Source: Polyangiaceae bacterium (lineage in GTDB: Bacteria; Myxococcota_A; Polyangia; Polyangiales; Polyangiaceae). From it: a stretch of 64,000 nt of DNA. Under the pieces are notes generated by a model. It did no database searches. It saw nothing but the letters and a program-made list of their open reading frames with translations, and was not told the origin of the DNA. The translations under genes were made by a program, and so were the position numbers. Shown here piece after piece: positions 27,256 to 35,461 of the stretch. Each line of letters starts with the position of its first letter. The first letter of the stretch is position 1. The stretch spans positions 1 through 64,000 of the forward strand of contig JADJYE010000040.1 of the NCBI GenBank assembly GCA_016719945.1, written 5' to 3'.

Positions 27256-28155
27256 CTACTCAGCGAAGACGGCGTCCGTGGTCTCGGCGGTGACGGCGCG
27301 CTCGATCCAACGGTTGAGCGAAGGCAGGTCGGTGCAGCCAAGGATGCGCTCGCGCTGGGCGGCGGAGACTGAGAGCTTGCGGGCCGCGAGGACACGCAAC
27401 AAGGCGTTGGCTTCGCCCCTGGCTTCGCCCTCGGCTTCGCCCTCGGCCTTGCCCTCGGCTCTGCCCTCGGCTCTGCCCTGAGCGACGTACTTCTTCGCGA
27501 AGTCGCTCTGATATTCGTAGCCGGACGCCATGTGCTCCTCCAGTGCCTTGCGGGCGGCTCCGCCGAGGGAGCTGTAGACCAGATCGAAGTATAGCCTGGA
27601 GCGCTCCTCGTCCAAGCCGGCGAGGGAGTCGAGCGCGGCGAGGGCGACCTTGGGGCCGTCGTCGGGGTCCAAGCCATGCGCGATGGCCGACAAGACCGCG
27701 AGCTCGGGCTCGGCGTCGGAAGGGGCGGCGACGATGGGGACGGCGCGCGGGCCGAGGACGAGGGGGACCAGCTGCGCGCCGGGGCCGATCGCGATGGGCT
27801 TGCGCGCCCAGTCGGCGACCGGCTCGGTGGGGGTGACCACCAGCACGCAGGAGTCGCACTCGTAGCGCGCGCGGATGCCGGCGACGTAGGCGGGCCAGGT
27901 GAAGCGCTTGCGCGGGTCGGTTGCGAGCTGCACCTCGAGCACGATGGCGAGCACCGGCTTGCCATCGCGCAGGAGGATGACGAGGTCGGCGCGCAGCTCG
28001 GCGGGGTCGAGCTGGGTCAGGTCGGCGGACTCGACCCTGGCCTCGGCGTAGTCGGGTAGGGGGACCTCCAACGCCGAGCGCATGAGCTCGGGCGCGAGCT
28101 GCGGCCGCTCCCGGAAGAGCGCGATGAGGCCCTCGTGCAGATAGGACGGCGCCAC
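27256..28155 (-). CDS. Rpn/YhgA-like PD-(D/E)xK nuclease-type protein
   Basis: 299 residues. The N-terminal half has ELRADLVILLRDGKPVLAIV then LEVQL, the D...ExQ core of Rpn-type recombination-promoting nucleases. Residues about 225-250 are a repeat of (G-R/K/E-A-E) units, the helical spacer typical of the family, and the C-terminus (RILGCTDLPSLNRWIERAVT) is the usual final helix pair. It lies between the two MITE-like copies. Confidence 0.75.
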   Translation of the reverse strand: MAPSYLHEGLIALFRERPQLAPELMRSALEVPLPDYAEARVESADLTQLDPAELRADLVILLRDGKPVLAIVLEVQLATDPRKRFTWPAYVAGIRARYECDSCVLVVTPTEPVADWARKPIAIGPGAQLVPLVLGPRAVPIVAAPSDAEPELAVLSAIAHGLDPDDGPKVALAALDSLAGLDEERSRLYFDLVYSSLGGAARKALEEHMASGYEYQSDFAKKYVAQGRAEGRAEGKAEGEAEGEARGEANALLRVLAARKLSVSAAQRERILGCTDLPSLNRWIERAVTAETTDAVFAE

Positions 28156-28241
28156 GACCGCACGCTATCACGCAGCGGCGCAGCTCAAGCAGGCCGCGGC
28201 GCTGGTGGCTGCGGCGCTGGCGGAGGGCGGCACCCGCGCGA

Positions 28242-28426
28242 GTGACAAGGACCCCCACCCTGCTCAGCAGACCCCCCATTGCTGTCACAGCTCAGCGGCC
28301 CGCGGTGGCCTGGGCGGTCTTTGGGCAGCGGTAAGTGCCTAAATCCTCGTCGCGACGCGAGCGCGTTGGCCAATAAGTGTGACAGAGCGGGGGACCCTGC
28401 TGAGCAGGGTGGTCGGTTCTGTCACA
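28242..28426 (+). repeat. 185-bp MITE-like repeat, copy B
   Basis: Same length, orientation and terminal modules as 25548-25732, with scattered differences in the roughly 90-bp centre. It starts GTGACAAGGACCCCC and ends TTCTGTCACA. The two copies bracket the DUF4336 and Rpn genes, so the 2.7-kb block could move or be deleted by recombination between them. Confidence 0.7.
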
Positions 28427-28489
28427 CCCATGGTCCGCCCGGCCGCGAACGACCCGCCGCGCGCGGCGCCCTGACGCTGAGCATCACGC

Positions 28490-28730
28490 CCGCTCGCGCC
28501 CATCGCGCGCCCCCTACCCCCTCCCCGTGGCGCGCCGCAGGTCGGCGCGGGTCATGGGGCCGCGGAGCCACGACAGCGTCGTGCGGGATTGCACGAGGGC
28601 GAGGCTCGGGGCGCGGTGGACGTTCGCCGTCGGTCTGGAGGCGACCGACGAACCACACGCATGCGTTGGACAGCACGCGGTAGTCGAGGTCCATGGCCAT
28701 CAGCTCGCCCTGGCTCTCTCCGAGCACGGC
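28490..28730 (-). pseudogene. C-terminal remnant of a HerA-like ATPase
   Basis: Two overlapping minus frames read GELMAMDLDYRVLSNACVWF then VGRLQT and, one frame over, NVHRAPSLALVQSRTTLSWL then RGPMTRADLRRATG. This order resembles the end of HerA/DUF853-type ATPases. A single shift near 28630 breaks it and no P-loop is present. The assignment is tentative. Confidence 0.35.
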
Positions 28731-28857
28731 GACGGGGACGTCGGCGCCGCGCGTGGGCTGAAGGTGGGACTTCGCTCGGTCCTGGGCGCAACGTCGTCGA
28801 CGACGTGCGGCAAGTTGACCCCTCGAGCGCCACCCCTACCTCGCGTACGCTCTCCCC

Positions 28858-29442
28858 GTGTCGTCAGCCTGCCCGTTCTGCGACAGCCTCGACCGCACGC
28901 GGGTCTTCCACGAGTCCCCCCTTGTTCTGAGCCTCTGGGACGCATTTCCCGTCTCCCCCGGCCACGCCCTGCTCATCCCGCGTCGTCATGTGGCTTCCTG
29001 GTTCGACGCATCCCCCGAGGAGCACGCGGCGCTGCTGGCGGCGATCCCCATCGCTCGCGAGGCCATCGAGGTCGCCCATAAGCCCGACGGCTACAACCTC
29101 GGTGTGAACGTCGGCGCGGCCGGAGCCTTCCACCTCCACGTTCACGTCATCCCGCGCTACGGCGGTGACGTCCCCGATCCGCGCGGCGGTGTTCGGCACG
29201 TGGTTCCTTCGAAAGCGAACTACCTCGCTCGCGAGCGGCCTGTAGTTCCGGTTCCCCGCGCGGGAGCGCTGGCGAGCGGGGGCGGACGATCCGTTCCACA
29301 GACACGTGCTGCCCCTGTTCGAGCGCGCGACCGACATCGCGATCGTCGCTGCGTTCGTGCAGGGGGCGGGTCTGGATCGCATCGAACAGGCACTCCGCCG
29401 CGCGCTCGCGAGGGGCGCCCGCGTGCGGGTTCTCACCGGTGA
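28858..29442 (+). CDS. HIT-family protein, probably once fused to the downstream gene
   Basis: GTG start; the first 115 residues are a HIT domain with CPFCDS at the start and the histidine triad FHLHVHVIP, then GGVRHVVPSKANYLAR. After about residue 140 the frame turns into arginine-rich shadow of the next gene. A G5 run at 29278-29282 is where one base fewer would run the HIT frame straight into DDPFHRHVLPLFERATDIAI of the PLD-helicase. HIT proteins hydrolyse or transfer nucleotides. Confidence 0.75.
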   Translation: MSSACPFCDSLDRTRVFHESPLVLSLWDAFPVSPGHALLIPRRHVASWFDASPEEHAALLAAIPIAREAIEVAHKPDGYNLGVNVGAAGAFHLHVHVIPRYGGDVPDPRGGVRHVVPSKANYLARERPVVPVPRAGALASGGGRSVPQTRAAPVRARDRHRDRRCVRAGGGSGSHRTGTPPRAREGRPRAGSHR

Positions 29443-32400
29443 CTACCTCACCTTCACGCAACCCTCCGCGCTGGACGAGCTCCTCGCGCTCGAGCGCGAA
29501 TGCGCGGCCGAAGACGACGAGATCGAGCGGCTCCCGGGTAGCCTGCAGACGCGGGTGATCGAGACGGGGCGAATCGATGGGCCGGTGCGCTCCTTTCACC
29601 CGAAGTCATGGCGCTTCCAGTCGGACAGCTTCGGCATCGCCTGCGTGGGGAGCAGCAACCTCACTCACACGGCGCTCGAAGGCATGGAGTGCAACCTTCG
29701 GGTCGATCGCGACCGCGATCCGTCCGCATACGCGCGCGTGGAGGCCGCCTTCGACGATATCTGGCAGCTCGCACGGCCGATCGACGAGGCGTGGCTCGCC
29801 ACCTACACGGATCGCTGGAAGCGTGCACGAACGCAGGCGGTCCCCGGAGAGGCCGAGTGCGACGTGCTCGCTGCGCCTCCCGAGCCGCACCCGGCCCAGC
29901 AGGAGGCGCTCGCCGCCCTCGCCGCAGCCCGCCAGGAGGGGCGCACACGCGCCATCGTCGTCCTCGGCAAGACGTGGCTCGCGGCCTTCGATTACGCAGC
30001 GCTCCATGCGGAGCTCGGACGTGTCCCGCGCCTGCTCTTCCTTGCGCACCGGCGCGAGCTCCTCCACCAGGCAGCGCGTACCTATCGCCGCCAGCTCACC
30101 GCGCTGGGCTCCGACGCCCGGGTCGGCTGGTTCGTCGCCGACAAGGACATGCTCTCCGCCGACCTCGTCTTCGCCTCCGTATCGAAGCTCGCGCGCAAGG
30201 ACGCATTGGCCCGTCTCCGCGCCGAATCGTTCGACTATGTCGTGGTCGATGAGGTGCACCACTCCGCCGCCGACTCGTACCGGCGCGTCCTCGGCGCGCT
30301 CGACCCACTCTTCCTCCTCGGGCTCACTGCCACGCCCGACCGCGCCGACTCCGCGGACATCCTCGGCCTCTTCGACGACTTCGTCGCCTACCGCGCCGAT
30401 ATCATGCGCGGCATCGCGCTGCGTCGCCTCACGCCATTTCGCTACTTCGGAGTGAAGGACGACATCGACTACGCCAACATCCCGTGGCGCAACCGCCGCT
30501 TCGACCCCGAGGAGCTCACCCGGGCCGCGCAGACCGAGGCGCGCATGGCGACGCTCTGGCGTGCGTGGAAGGAGCACCCCGGCACGCGCACGCTCGTCTT
30601 CTGCTGCAGCATTGCACACGCGGTGTTCGTGCGAAGCTGGCTTCGCGACCGCGGGGCGCGCGTCGCCGCGGTCTTCGTGGCCGACGGCTCGGACGATCGG
30701 GACACGGCACTCCGCGATCTCGACGCCGGCGCGCTCGATACGGTGATCGCCGTCGACGTGTTCAATGAGGGCGTCGACGTGCCCTCCGTGGACCGCGTGG
30801 TCATGCTGCGGCCGACGGAGTCCGGCGTCGTCTTCCTGCAGCAGCTCGGTCGCGGTCTTCGCGTGTCCGAGGGCAAGGAGCAGGTCACCGTCATCGACTT
30901 TGTCGGCAACCACCGGATCTTCCTCGATCGTCTGCGCACCCTGCTCTCGCTGGGCGATCGCGGGACGGTCAGCCGCGTTCGCGAGCTGCTCGCGTCGGCC
31001 GGTCCCATGGATCTCCCCGAGGGCTGCTCGGTGGAGCTCGCGATCGAGGCCAAGGAGTTGCTGCAGAAGCTCTTCCGTCCCGGTGGCACCGACGAGGTGG
31101 AGCGCGCCTACCGGGACCTCGCCCTGGAGCGCGGGGCCAAGGAGGACTCCAGTCAGCGGCCGACAGCGGGCGAGATGCAGCGCATGAGCTACCGTCCGAG
31201 CCTGCTCCGCGAGCGCCACGGGAGCTGGCTGGAGTTCGTGCGGGGCGAAGGCCACCTCACGGAGAGCGAAGCCCGCGCCGTCGAGCTCGCCGGCCCGTTC
31301 CTTCGTGACCTCGAGAGCACCGAGATGACGAAGTGCTTCAAGATGGTCGCCCTCCAGGCGCTCCTCGACGAGGACGCGCTCACGAGCGGGCTCCCCCTCG
31401 ATGCGCTGGCCCGTCGGAGCCACGCGATCCTCCGGCGCTCGCCCGAGCTCTTCTCGGACCTCGCCGGCGACGTACGCCTGACCACGCTCGACGCGGACGG
31501 CCTTCGTCGCTTCGTGGCGTACTGGCGCAAGAACCCGATCGCCGCGTGGACTGGCGGAAAGGCAGCGGGTCGGACCTACTTCCGGGTCGATGGGGATCGG
31601 TTCCGGCTGGATCTGCGCGTCGATCCGTCCCTCTCCGAGATCCTGGCTCGGCTCGTGGGCGAGCTCGTCGACTACCGGCTCGCGCAGTACCGCGACCGCA
31701 AGCGCGAGCTGGCCGCTGCGAGCGACGGCTTCGTGTGCAAGGTGCTCTCGAACAAGCGCGATCCGATCCTGAAGCTCCCGCCGCGCACGGGGACCACGCT
31801 CCCCGAAGGGGAGACGGACGTGCGCGTGCCCAACGGGAGCGTGTGGCAGTTCCGCTTCGCGAAGGAGTTCTGCAACGTGGCACGGCCGGCGGGAAGGCCA
31901 AGCAATCAGCTCCCCGACCTCCTCCGTGAATGGTTCGGCCCGCGCGCTGGACAACCAGGCACGTCGTTCCAGGTGCGCTTCAAGGCGAGCCCGGACGGGT
32001 TATGGGCGGCGCCGGTGGAGGGCCAGCTCGTCGCGCTGGGCACGCGGCGCGGCGTCGTCGCCTATCCGGACCTGCGCGCCGCCGCCGGACACGCCCTCGA
32101 GGCTGCGGAAGCCCCGGATGCCGAGCGCGTGTGGCTGCCGCTCACGGACGCATCGTCAGAGCTCTTCGCGGTCCGTGTCTCGGGCCGATCCATGGAGGGC
32201 GGCAAGGTCCCTCTGCATGACGGCGACTGGGCCGTGTTCCGCTTTGCGCGAGGCGCGCCAGCGAGCGCACTGGAGAATCGCGTGGTGCTGGCGGAGACGC
32301 ACCGCGCGGGTCCGGGCGCTCAGTACCAGATCAAGCGGCTCACTCCCGCGGGCACCGGCTGGCGCTTCGTCTCCGACAATCCGGAGGGTCCGAGCTTCGA

Positions 32401-32719
32401 CGCATCGGACGAGACGGTGGCGATCGCGCGGCTCGAGCGCGCGCTCAGGCCCGAGGAGCTCGCACCACCGGAGGGCTCGACGCTCGCCCAGGCCGACTTC
32501 GCCTCGAGCTTCGGCCTCGACGAGCTCAATCCGCGCACGGGTCGCCACGGCGGCCACCTCTTCGTGTTCATCGATCAGAGGGACATCCTCGTTGCGCCCG
32601 ATCGGGTGCGCCACCCAGGCAATCCTGGCTCCAGCGAGACGGCGTTCGTCCTCGCCCGGCGCGTGCGCGACGCGGTAGGGAGCGACGCACGGGCGCCCGT
32701 ATCCCGTGCGCGTGGGTGA
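29306..32719 (+). CDS. PLD nuclease - SF2 helicase - S24 peptidase multidomain protein
   Basis: 1137 residues from GTG/ATG-type start 29306. Residues 1-170: phospholipase-D domain with FHPKSW (H98, K100) and GSSNLTHTAL. Residues 190-560: SF2 helicase with DEVHH (315-319), GLTATPDR, EGVDVPSVDRVVML and QLGRGLRVSEGKEQVTVIDF. The Walker A region is shortened to AIVVLGKTW in place of the usual ATGxGKT, so ATPase activity is in doubt. Residues 700-900: DUF3427-like region. C-terminus: S24/LexA-like peptidase with VSGRSM (Ser962) and QIKRL (Lys1010). The mix of nuclease, helicase and self-cleaving regulator suggests a damage- or phage-responsive DNA-processing enzyme. Confidence 0.8.
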   Translation: MLPLFERATDIAIVAAFVQGAGLDRIEQALRRALARGARVRVLTGDYLTFTQPSALDELLALERECAAEDDEIERLPGSLQTRVIETGRIDGPVRSFHPKSWRFQSDSFGIACVGSSNLTHTALEGMECNLRVDRDRDPSAYARVEAAFDDIWQLARPIDEAWLATYTDRWKRARTQAVPGEAECDVLAAPPEPHPAQQEALAALAAARQEGRTRAIVVLGKTWLAAFDYAALHAELGRVPRLLFLAHRRELLHQAARTYRRQLTALGSDARVGWFVADKDMLSADLVFASVSKLARKDALARLRAESFDYVVVDEVHHSAADSYRRVLGALDPLFLLGLTATPDRADSADILGLFDDFVAYRADIMRGIALRRLTPFRYFGVKDDIDYANIPWRNRRFDPEELTRAAQTEARMATLWRAWKEHPGTRTLVFCCSIAHAVFVRSWLRDRGARVAAVFVADGSDDRDTALRDLDAGALDTVIAVDVFNEGVDVPSVDRVVMLRPTESGVVFLQQLGRGLRVSEGKEQVTVIDFVGNHRIFLDRLRTLLSLGDRGTVSRVRELLASAGPMDLPEGCSVELAIEAKELLQKLFRPGGTDEVERAYRDLALERGAKEDSSQRPTAGEMQRMSYRPSLLRERHGSWLEFVRGEGHLTESEARAVELAGPFLRDLESTEMTKCFKMVALQALLDEDALTSGLPLDALARRSHAILRRSPELFSDLAGDVRLTTLDADGLRRFVAYWRKNPIAAWTGGKAAGRTYFRVDGDRFRLDLRVDPSLSEILARLVGELVDYRLAQYRDRKRELAAASDGFVCKVLSNKRDPILKLPPRTGTTLPEGETDVRVPNGSVWQFRFAKEFCNVARPAGRPSNQLPDLLREWFGPRAGQPGTSFQVRFKASPDGLWAAPVEGQLVALGTRRGVVAYPDLRAAAGHALEAAEAPDAERVWLPLTDASSELFAVRVSGRSMEGGKVPLHDGDWAVFRFARGAPASALENRVVLAETHRAGPGAQYQIKRLTPAGTGWRFVSDNPEGPSFDASDETVAIARLERALRPEELAPPEGSTLAQADFASSFGLDELNPRTGRHGGHLFVFIDQRDILVAPDRVRHPGNPGSSETAFVLARRVRDAVGSDARAPVSRARG

Positions 32720-32974
32720 CGCCGAGGAGCTGCGGAACGCCATCAGCGCTGCTCAGGCCAAGGTGGGACGGCCGCCCGACGCCAGGGGCGCGGGCAATCG
32801 AACGAGACGCCTACGCATCTGGGTTGCCGGTGACAGCGTCCCCGGCGCGAACGCCCTCCGCGAGCTGGTCGCGCGAGGACGCCGTGGGTAGCGGAGCGCG
32901 GTCGAGGGCACCTCCACCCAGCGCGCGATGCGCACCCTCCGCTCGCGCCCGCTCATGGCGCGGCTCTCCAGCTA
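32720..32974 (+). other. Short stretch without a supported gene
   Basis: Only compositional open frames are seen between the helicase stop and the ExeA-like remnant. No promoter or RNA structure was recognised. Confidence 0.4.
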
Positions 32975-33257
32975 AAGCGAAATCGCTCCCTCTTCTCCCG
33001 CCTCCATCGCCGGCTCGAGAACGACCCGCGCACTCCCGAGGACACCCTCGACTATCTCCGCGTCCGTGTCAGCCTCGTCGCGTCGAGCGCGATCTCTTCG
33101 CCCAGGACGCCGTTGCCATGCTCCACGAGGCAGCACACGGCGCTCTCCGCGAGCTCGACCGCGTCGCCTCGATCTGCCTCCGTCACGCCGCAAGGAAGAA
33201 GCGCTCGTCGATCGCGACGTCGTCTCCCGCGTCCTCAAGGCCTTAGCGCGCCCCTGA
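32975..33257 (+). pseudogene. C-terminal remnant of an ExeA-like AAA ATPase of an IS
   Basis: Frame segments read NRSLFSRLHRRLENDPRTPE then DTLDYLRVRVS, RDLFAQDAVAMLHEAAHGAL then RELDRVASICLRHAARKK, and, after a shift, EALVDRDVVSRVLKALA. This is the end of ExeA/TniB-type ATPases that accompany some transposases. The P-loop half is gone and at least two shifts are present. Confidence 0.6.
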
Positions 33258-33383
33258 CGCGCCCTTGCGTGAGCGGCAACATGCGCGCCGACAGGTCCCG
33301 CTTGAAGTCGAGGACATCACTCTCGCTCATGTTGAGCAACGTCTCGGCCAGGCTGGGATCCAAGAGCGTCACGGTGTTGGTCC

Positions 33384-33962
33384 CTACGAAAGCGGGTCAA
33401 CAACGCCGAACAGCTCCCGGAGCTTCGCAACGGAGCGAACGAGGCCCTGATCACGAAGCGTATCGAGAAGCTCACCAACCGTGCGTGGTGGACTCCGGAG
33501 ACCGGCCGCCTGTTCGCTGACCACCGTCGTCACGAGCCCGGGCGCGAGGTCGATCGCATCGAGGACGAACTCATCCGGGTGCTTGGCCTCGACGTTGTAG
33601 GGAGCGAGCTTCTCGTCGGGGAAGTCCTTCAAGTTGAACGTGACGATGCTCTGGGCCCCCGCACAGATGGCAGCGGCGAGGACGTGTCGGTCGTCGGGGT
33701 CCGGGAGGTCGAGACCTTCGACAAGAGCGTCGAAGCCCTTGACCAGGCAATCCGGGACGGCCTGGGTCATCAGCTCGCGCGTGCGCTTGAGCGACTCCGG
33801 CTTCAGGTCGGGCCGGTTCTCCAAGATGTTGCGGAAGCACTCGTCGAGAATCAGCTCTGACCACCGTGCGCGTACGATGCCGGTGTTGGCGAGCCGGACG
33901 AGAAGGTCGCGAAGTGGCGCCGGGTACAGGACGCAGGCGTCGTAGAGCACAACGAACGCCAT
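33384..33962 (-). CDS. PIN-domain toxin
   Basis: 192 residues: VVLYDACVLYPAPLRDLLVR supplies the first Asp, LILDECFRNI a conserved Glu, DLPDPDDRHVLAAAICAGAQ the central Asp pair, and IVTFNLKDFP the last site. PIN toxins are Mg-dependent RNases. A C-terminal extension of about 70 residues follows the PIN core. The start lies nine bases after the stop of the HTH antitoxin gene, so the two are co-transcribed. Confidence 0.8.
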   Translation of the reverse strand: MAFVVLYDACVLYPAPLRDLLVRLANTGIVRARWSELILDECFRNILENRPDLKPESLKRTRELMTQAVPDCLVKGFDALVEGLDLPDPDDRHVLAAAICAGAQSIVTFNLKDFPDEKLAPYNVEAKHPDEFVLDAIDLAPGLVTTVVSEQAAGLRSPPRTVGELLDTLRDQGLVRSVAKLRELFGVVDPLS

Positions 33963-33971
33963 CGCGTACCC

Positions 33972-34427
33972 TCAGTACCCAAGCCCGTGCTTCTCTGCTT
34001 CGGCGGTCAGCTCGTCGAGCACGGCCTTCCGATGTGCGTCGTCCCTCTGCTTGTACTCGACGAGATCGGCCACCCGAACGCGGCGATGCGTCCCCACGAG
34101 GCGGAACGGGATCTTGCCCTCGTCGAGCAAGCTCACGAGAAAGGGCCGCGAGACGTTGAGGAGGTCGGCCGCCTGCTGCGTCGTCAGCTCCGCATGGACG
34201 GGGACGATGGTGACCGCGTTCCCATTTGCCATCTGCCCTAGGACCTCCAGGAACAGCTCGAACGCCTCACGCGGAACCGTGACCGGAACCGCAGGCCCTT
34301 CGCCCTCTGGCTGGACCTGTACCGTACGGGACGCTTTCCGGCGCGGGAGGGCTGCGAGCGCCCGCAACGCGACCTTCGCTTCTTCCGACGCCTTGGCGGT
34401 GGGCAGCTTCACGGGGGAGGTCTGCAT
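33972..34427 (-). CDS. Excisionase-type HTH antitoxin of the PIN module
   Basis: Starting at ATG 34425-34427 it has 151 residues. The HTH is [20 protein letters not shown] followed by the wing [15 protein letters not shown], and the C-terminus [14 protein letters not shown] is shared with the orphan protein at 11576-11851. The N-terminal half is a divergent dimerisation-type region. A longer frame to 34478 reads through a tandem repeat and is unlikely. The repeat just upstream is a likely autoregulatory operator. Confidence 0.75.
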   Translation of the reverse strand: MQTSPVKLPTAKASEEAKVALRALAALPRRKASRTVQVQPEGEGPAVPVTVPREAFELFLEVLGQMANGNAVTIVPVHAELTTQQAADLLNVSRPFLVSLLDEGKIPFRLVGTHRRVRVADLVEYKQRDDAHRKAVLDELTAEAEKHGLGY

Positions 34428-34451
34428 CTCGCAGCTCAAGCTAGCACGCCA

Positions 34452-34487
34452 TCGAAACAAGTGAAACAATCGAAACAAACGAAACGA
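34452..34487 (-). promoter_or_regulatory. Four tandem 9-bp repeats upstream of the antitoxin gene
   Basis: TCGAAACAA, GTGAAACAA, TCGAAACAA and ACGAAACGA follow each other without gaps, 25-60 bp upstream of the antitoxin ATG. The AT-rich, helically phased-like array stands out in this GC-rich DNA. It is a good candidate for the operator bound by the HTH antitoxin. Confidence 0.6.
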
Positions 34488-34619
34488 ACGGGTCGGCAGA
34501 GCGAGGTTGTGTGGTGGCAGAATTGAGCATCAAAGATGGGGCGGCGGCGAACCGGATCGCGGCGAGACTCGGCCCCGCCTGACCTGCCTGGGTTCTCTAA
34601 CGACCGAGGCGCTCGGTCG

Positions 34620-34970
34620 TCAGCTGTCGCGGCGCACTCGCTTCCGCGTCGGCCCACCGGTCCGAAACAGACTCCCCACCATCGACGCCTTCAGCACCAC
34701 GTACCTCTCCCCTTCAGGCACAACGGGGAGGAGGAAGGTGCCCCGCTCGAGCTTCTTCGTGATGCAGCTGTCACCATCCTCCTCGAGCGTGTAGAGCACG
34801 AGCGTGTCTTGCTTCCGGTTGTGGAAGATCACGGCCGTCTTGCGATCCAACGTCAGGCCGAGGTCGCGCTCACACGCGATGCGGAGCCGGTCCGGGCCCC
34901 AGCGCACGTTGATGGGCACGGGGAAGAGAACCAGCCGGCGGATCGACGGAGGGATGAAGTGCTGGAGCAT
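34620..34970 (-). CDS. IS66 Orf2 (TnpB)-like protein
   Basis: 116 residues: PINVRWGPDRLRIACERDLG, then TAVIFHNRKQDTLVLYTLEE and CITKKLERGTFLLPVVPEGE. The order basic core - VIFHNR - K-L-E-R-G-x-F resembles IS66 Orf2 accessory proteins (RRGDRIKLL... KRLERGRF). No other IS66 gene adjoins it, so it is a solitary remnant or a domesticated copy. Confidence 0.55.
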   Translation of the reverse strand: MLQHFIPPSIRRLVLFPVPINVRWGPDRLRIACERDLGLTLDRKTAVIFHNRKQDTLVLYTLEEDGDSCITKKLERGTFLLPVVPEGERYVVLKASMVGSLFRTGGPTRKRVRRDS

Positions 34971-35030
34971 GGGGGGCTGTCGGCGAGCCTACCGCGACCG
35001 CAGCGCGTCGACCCACCCCGCCCGCTCCCC

Positions 35031-35103
35031 ATGGAAGCGCGAAGCCCCGCGAAGGCGAACCTTCCGGGGCTTCTCACCTCGTAGGAAACGATGGTTGCGC
35101 GGG
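35031..35103 (+). repeat. tRNA-fMet attachment repeat, copy 1 (outermost left)
   Basis: It runs ATGGAAGC-CGAAGCCCC, then a hairpin whose arms GAAGCCCCG and CGGGGCTTC flank AGGCGAACCTTC, then GGAAACGATGGTTGCGCGGG, the last part being the complement of the tRNA-fMet 3' end. The same string ends at the intact tRNA at 58.82 kb. This is the outer junction of the island array. Confidence 0.8.
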
Positions 35104-35156
35104 GAGCGACGCCCCGTCGAGCTCGACGAGCCCGACACCGGGCCGTACTCTGTGGC

Positions 35157-35370
35157 TGCACTCACGAGATCGTCGACGCGTGGAAGGACCTGAAGGCGCC
35201 GGACGAGTGCGGCGCGTTCAAGCAGATCTACGTCTACCGACACGGGTTGGTGCACGGCCGCTACTTCAACAAGAGTGGACTGCGCGACAGACGCCATCGA
35301 CCCGGCGGCGGTGGCAGACGAGCTGTTTCGGAACGTCCGCGCGCACTCCCCACACTTTCCCCGAAGGTAG
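35157..35370 (+). pseudogene. Fragment with a HEPN-like RxxxxH motif
   Basis: The plus strand reads HEIVDAWKDLKAPDECGAFK then QIYVYRHGLVHGRYFNKSG. After a shift near 35280 it continues DPAAVADELFRNVRAHSPHF to a stop at 35368. RHGLVH fits the Rx4H active-site motif of HEPN ribonucleases. The 5' part is cut off by attachment repeat copy 1. Assignment is tentative. Confidence 0.4.
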
Positions 35371-35461
35371 GCCCGCGCGGCGCGTGGGGCGCGAGCCAAC
35401 GCCGACCGCTGCGAGCAAGCGCGCTCTTGCGGTTCCGGCAGGGAAGCCGGAAGCTCGGCCC

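Noticed and set aside
27420..27490. Short tandem DNA repeat inside 27256-28155 as a separate element
   Set aside because: It encodes the G-R/K/E-A-E helical spacer that is normal for Rpn-like proteins.
29606..31954. 782-codon minus-strand frame opposite the PLD-helicase gene
   Set aside because: It is a compositional shadow; the plus strand carries clear helicase motifs.
35031..35103. Coding sequence in the attachment repeats (frame giving KPREGEPSGAS)
   Set aside because: The frame is open in all three copies because of the hairpin's composition. Only copy 3 is joined to a real gene.
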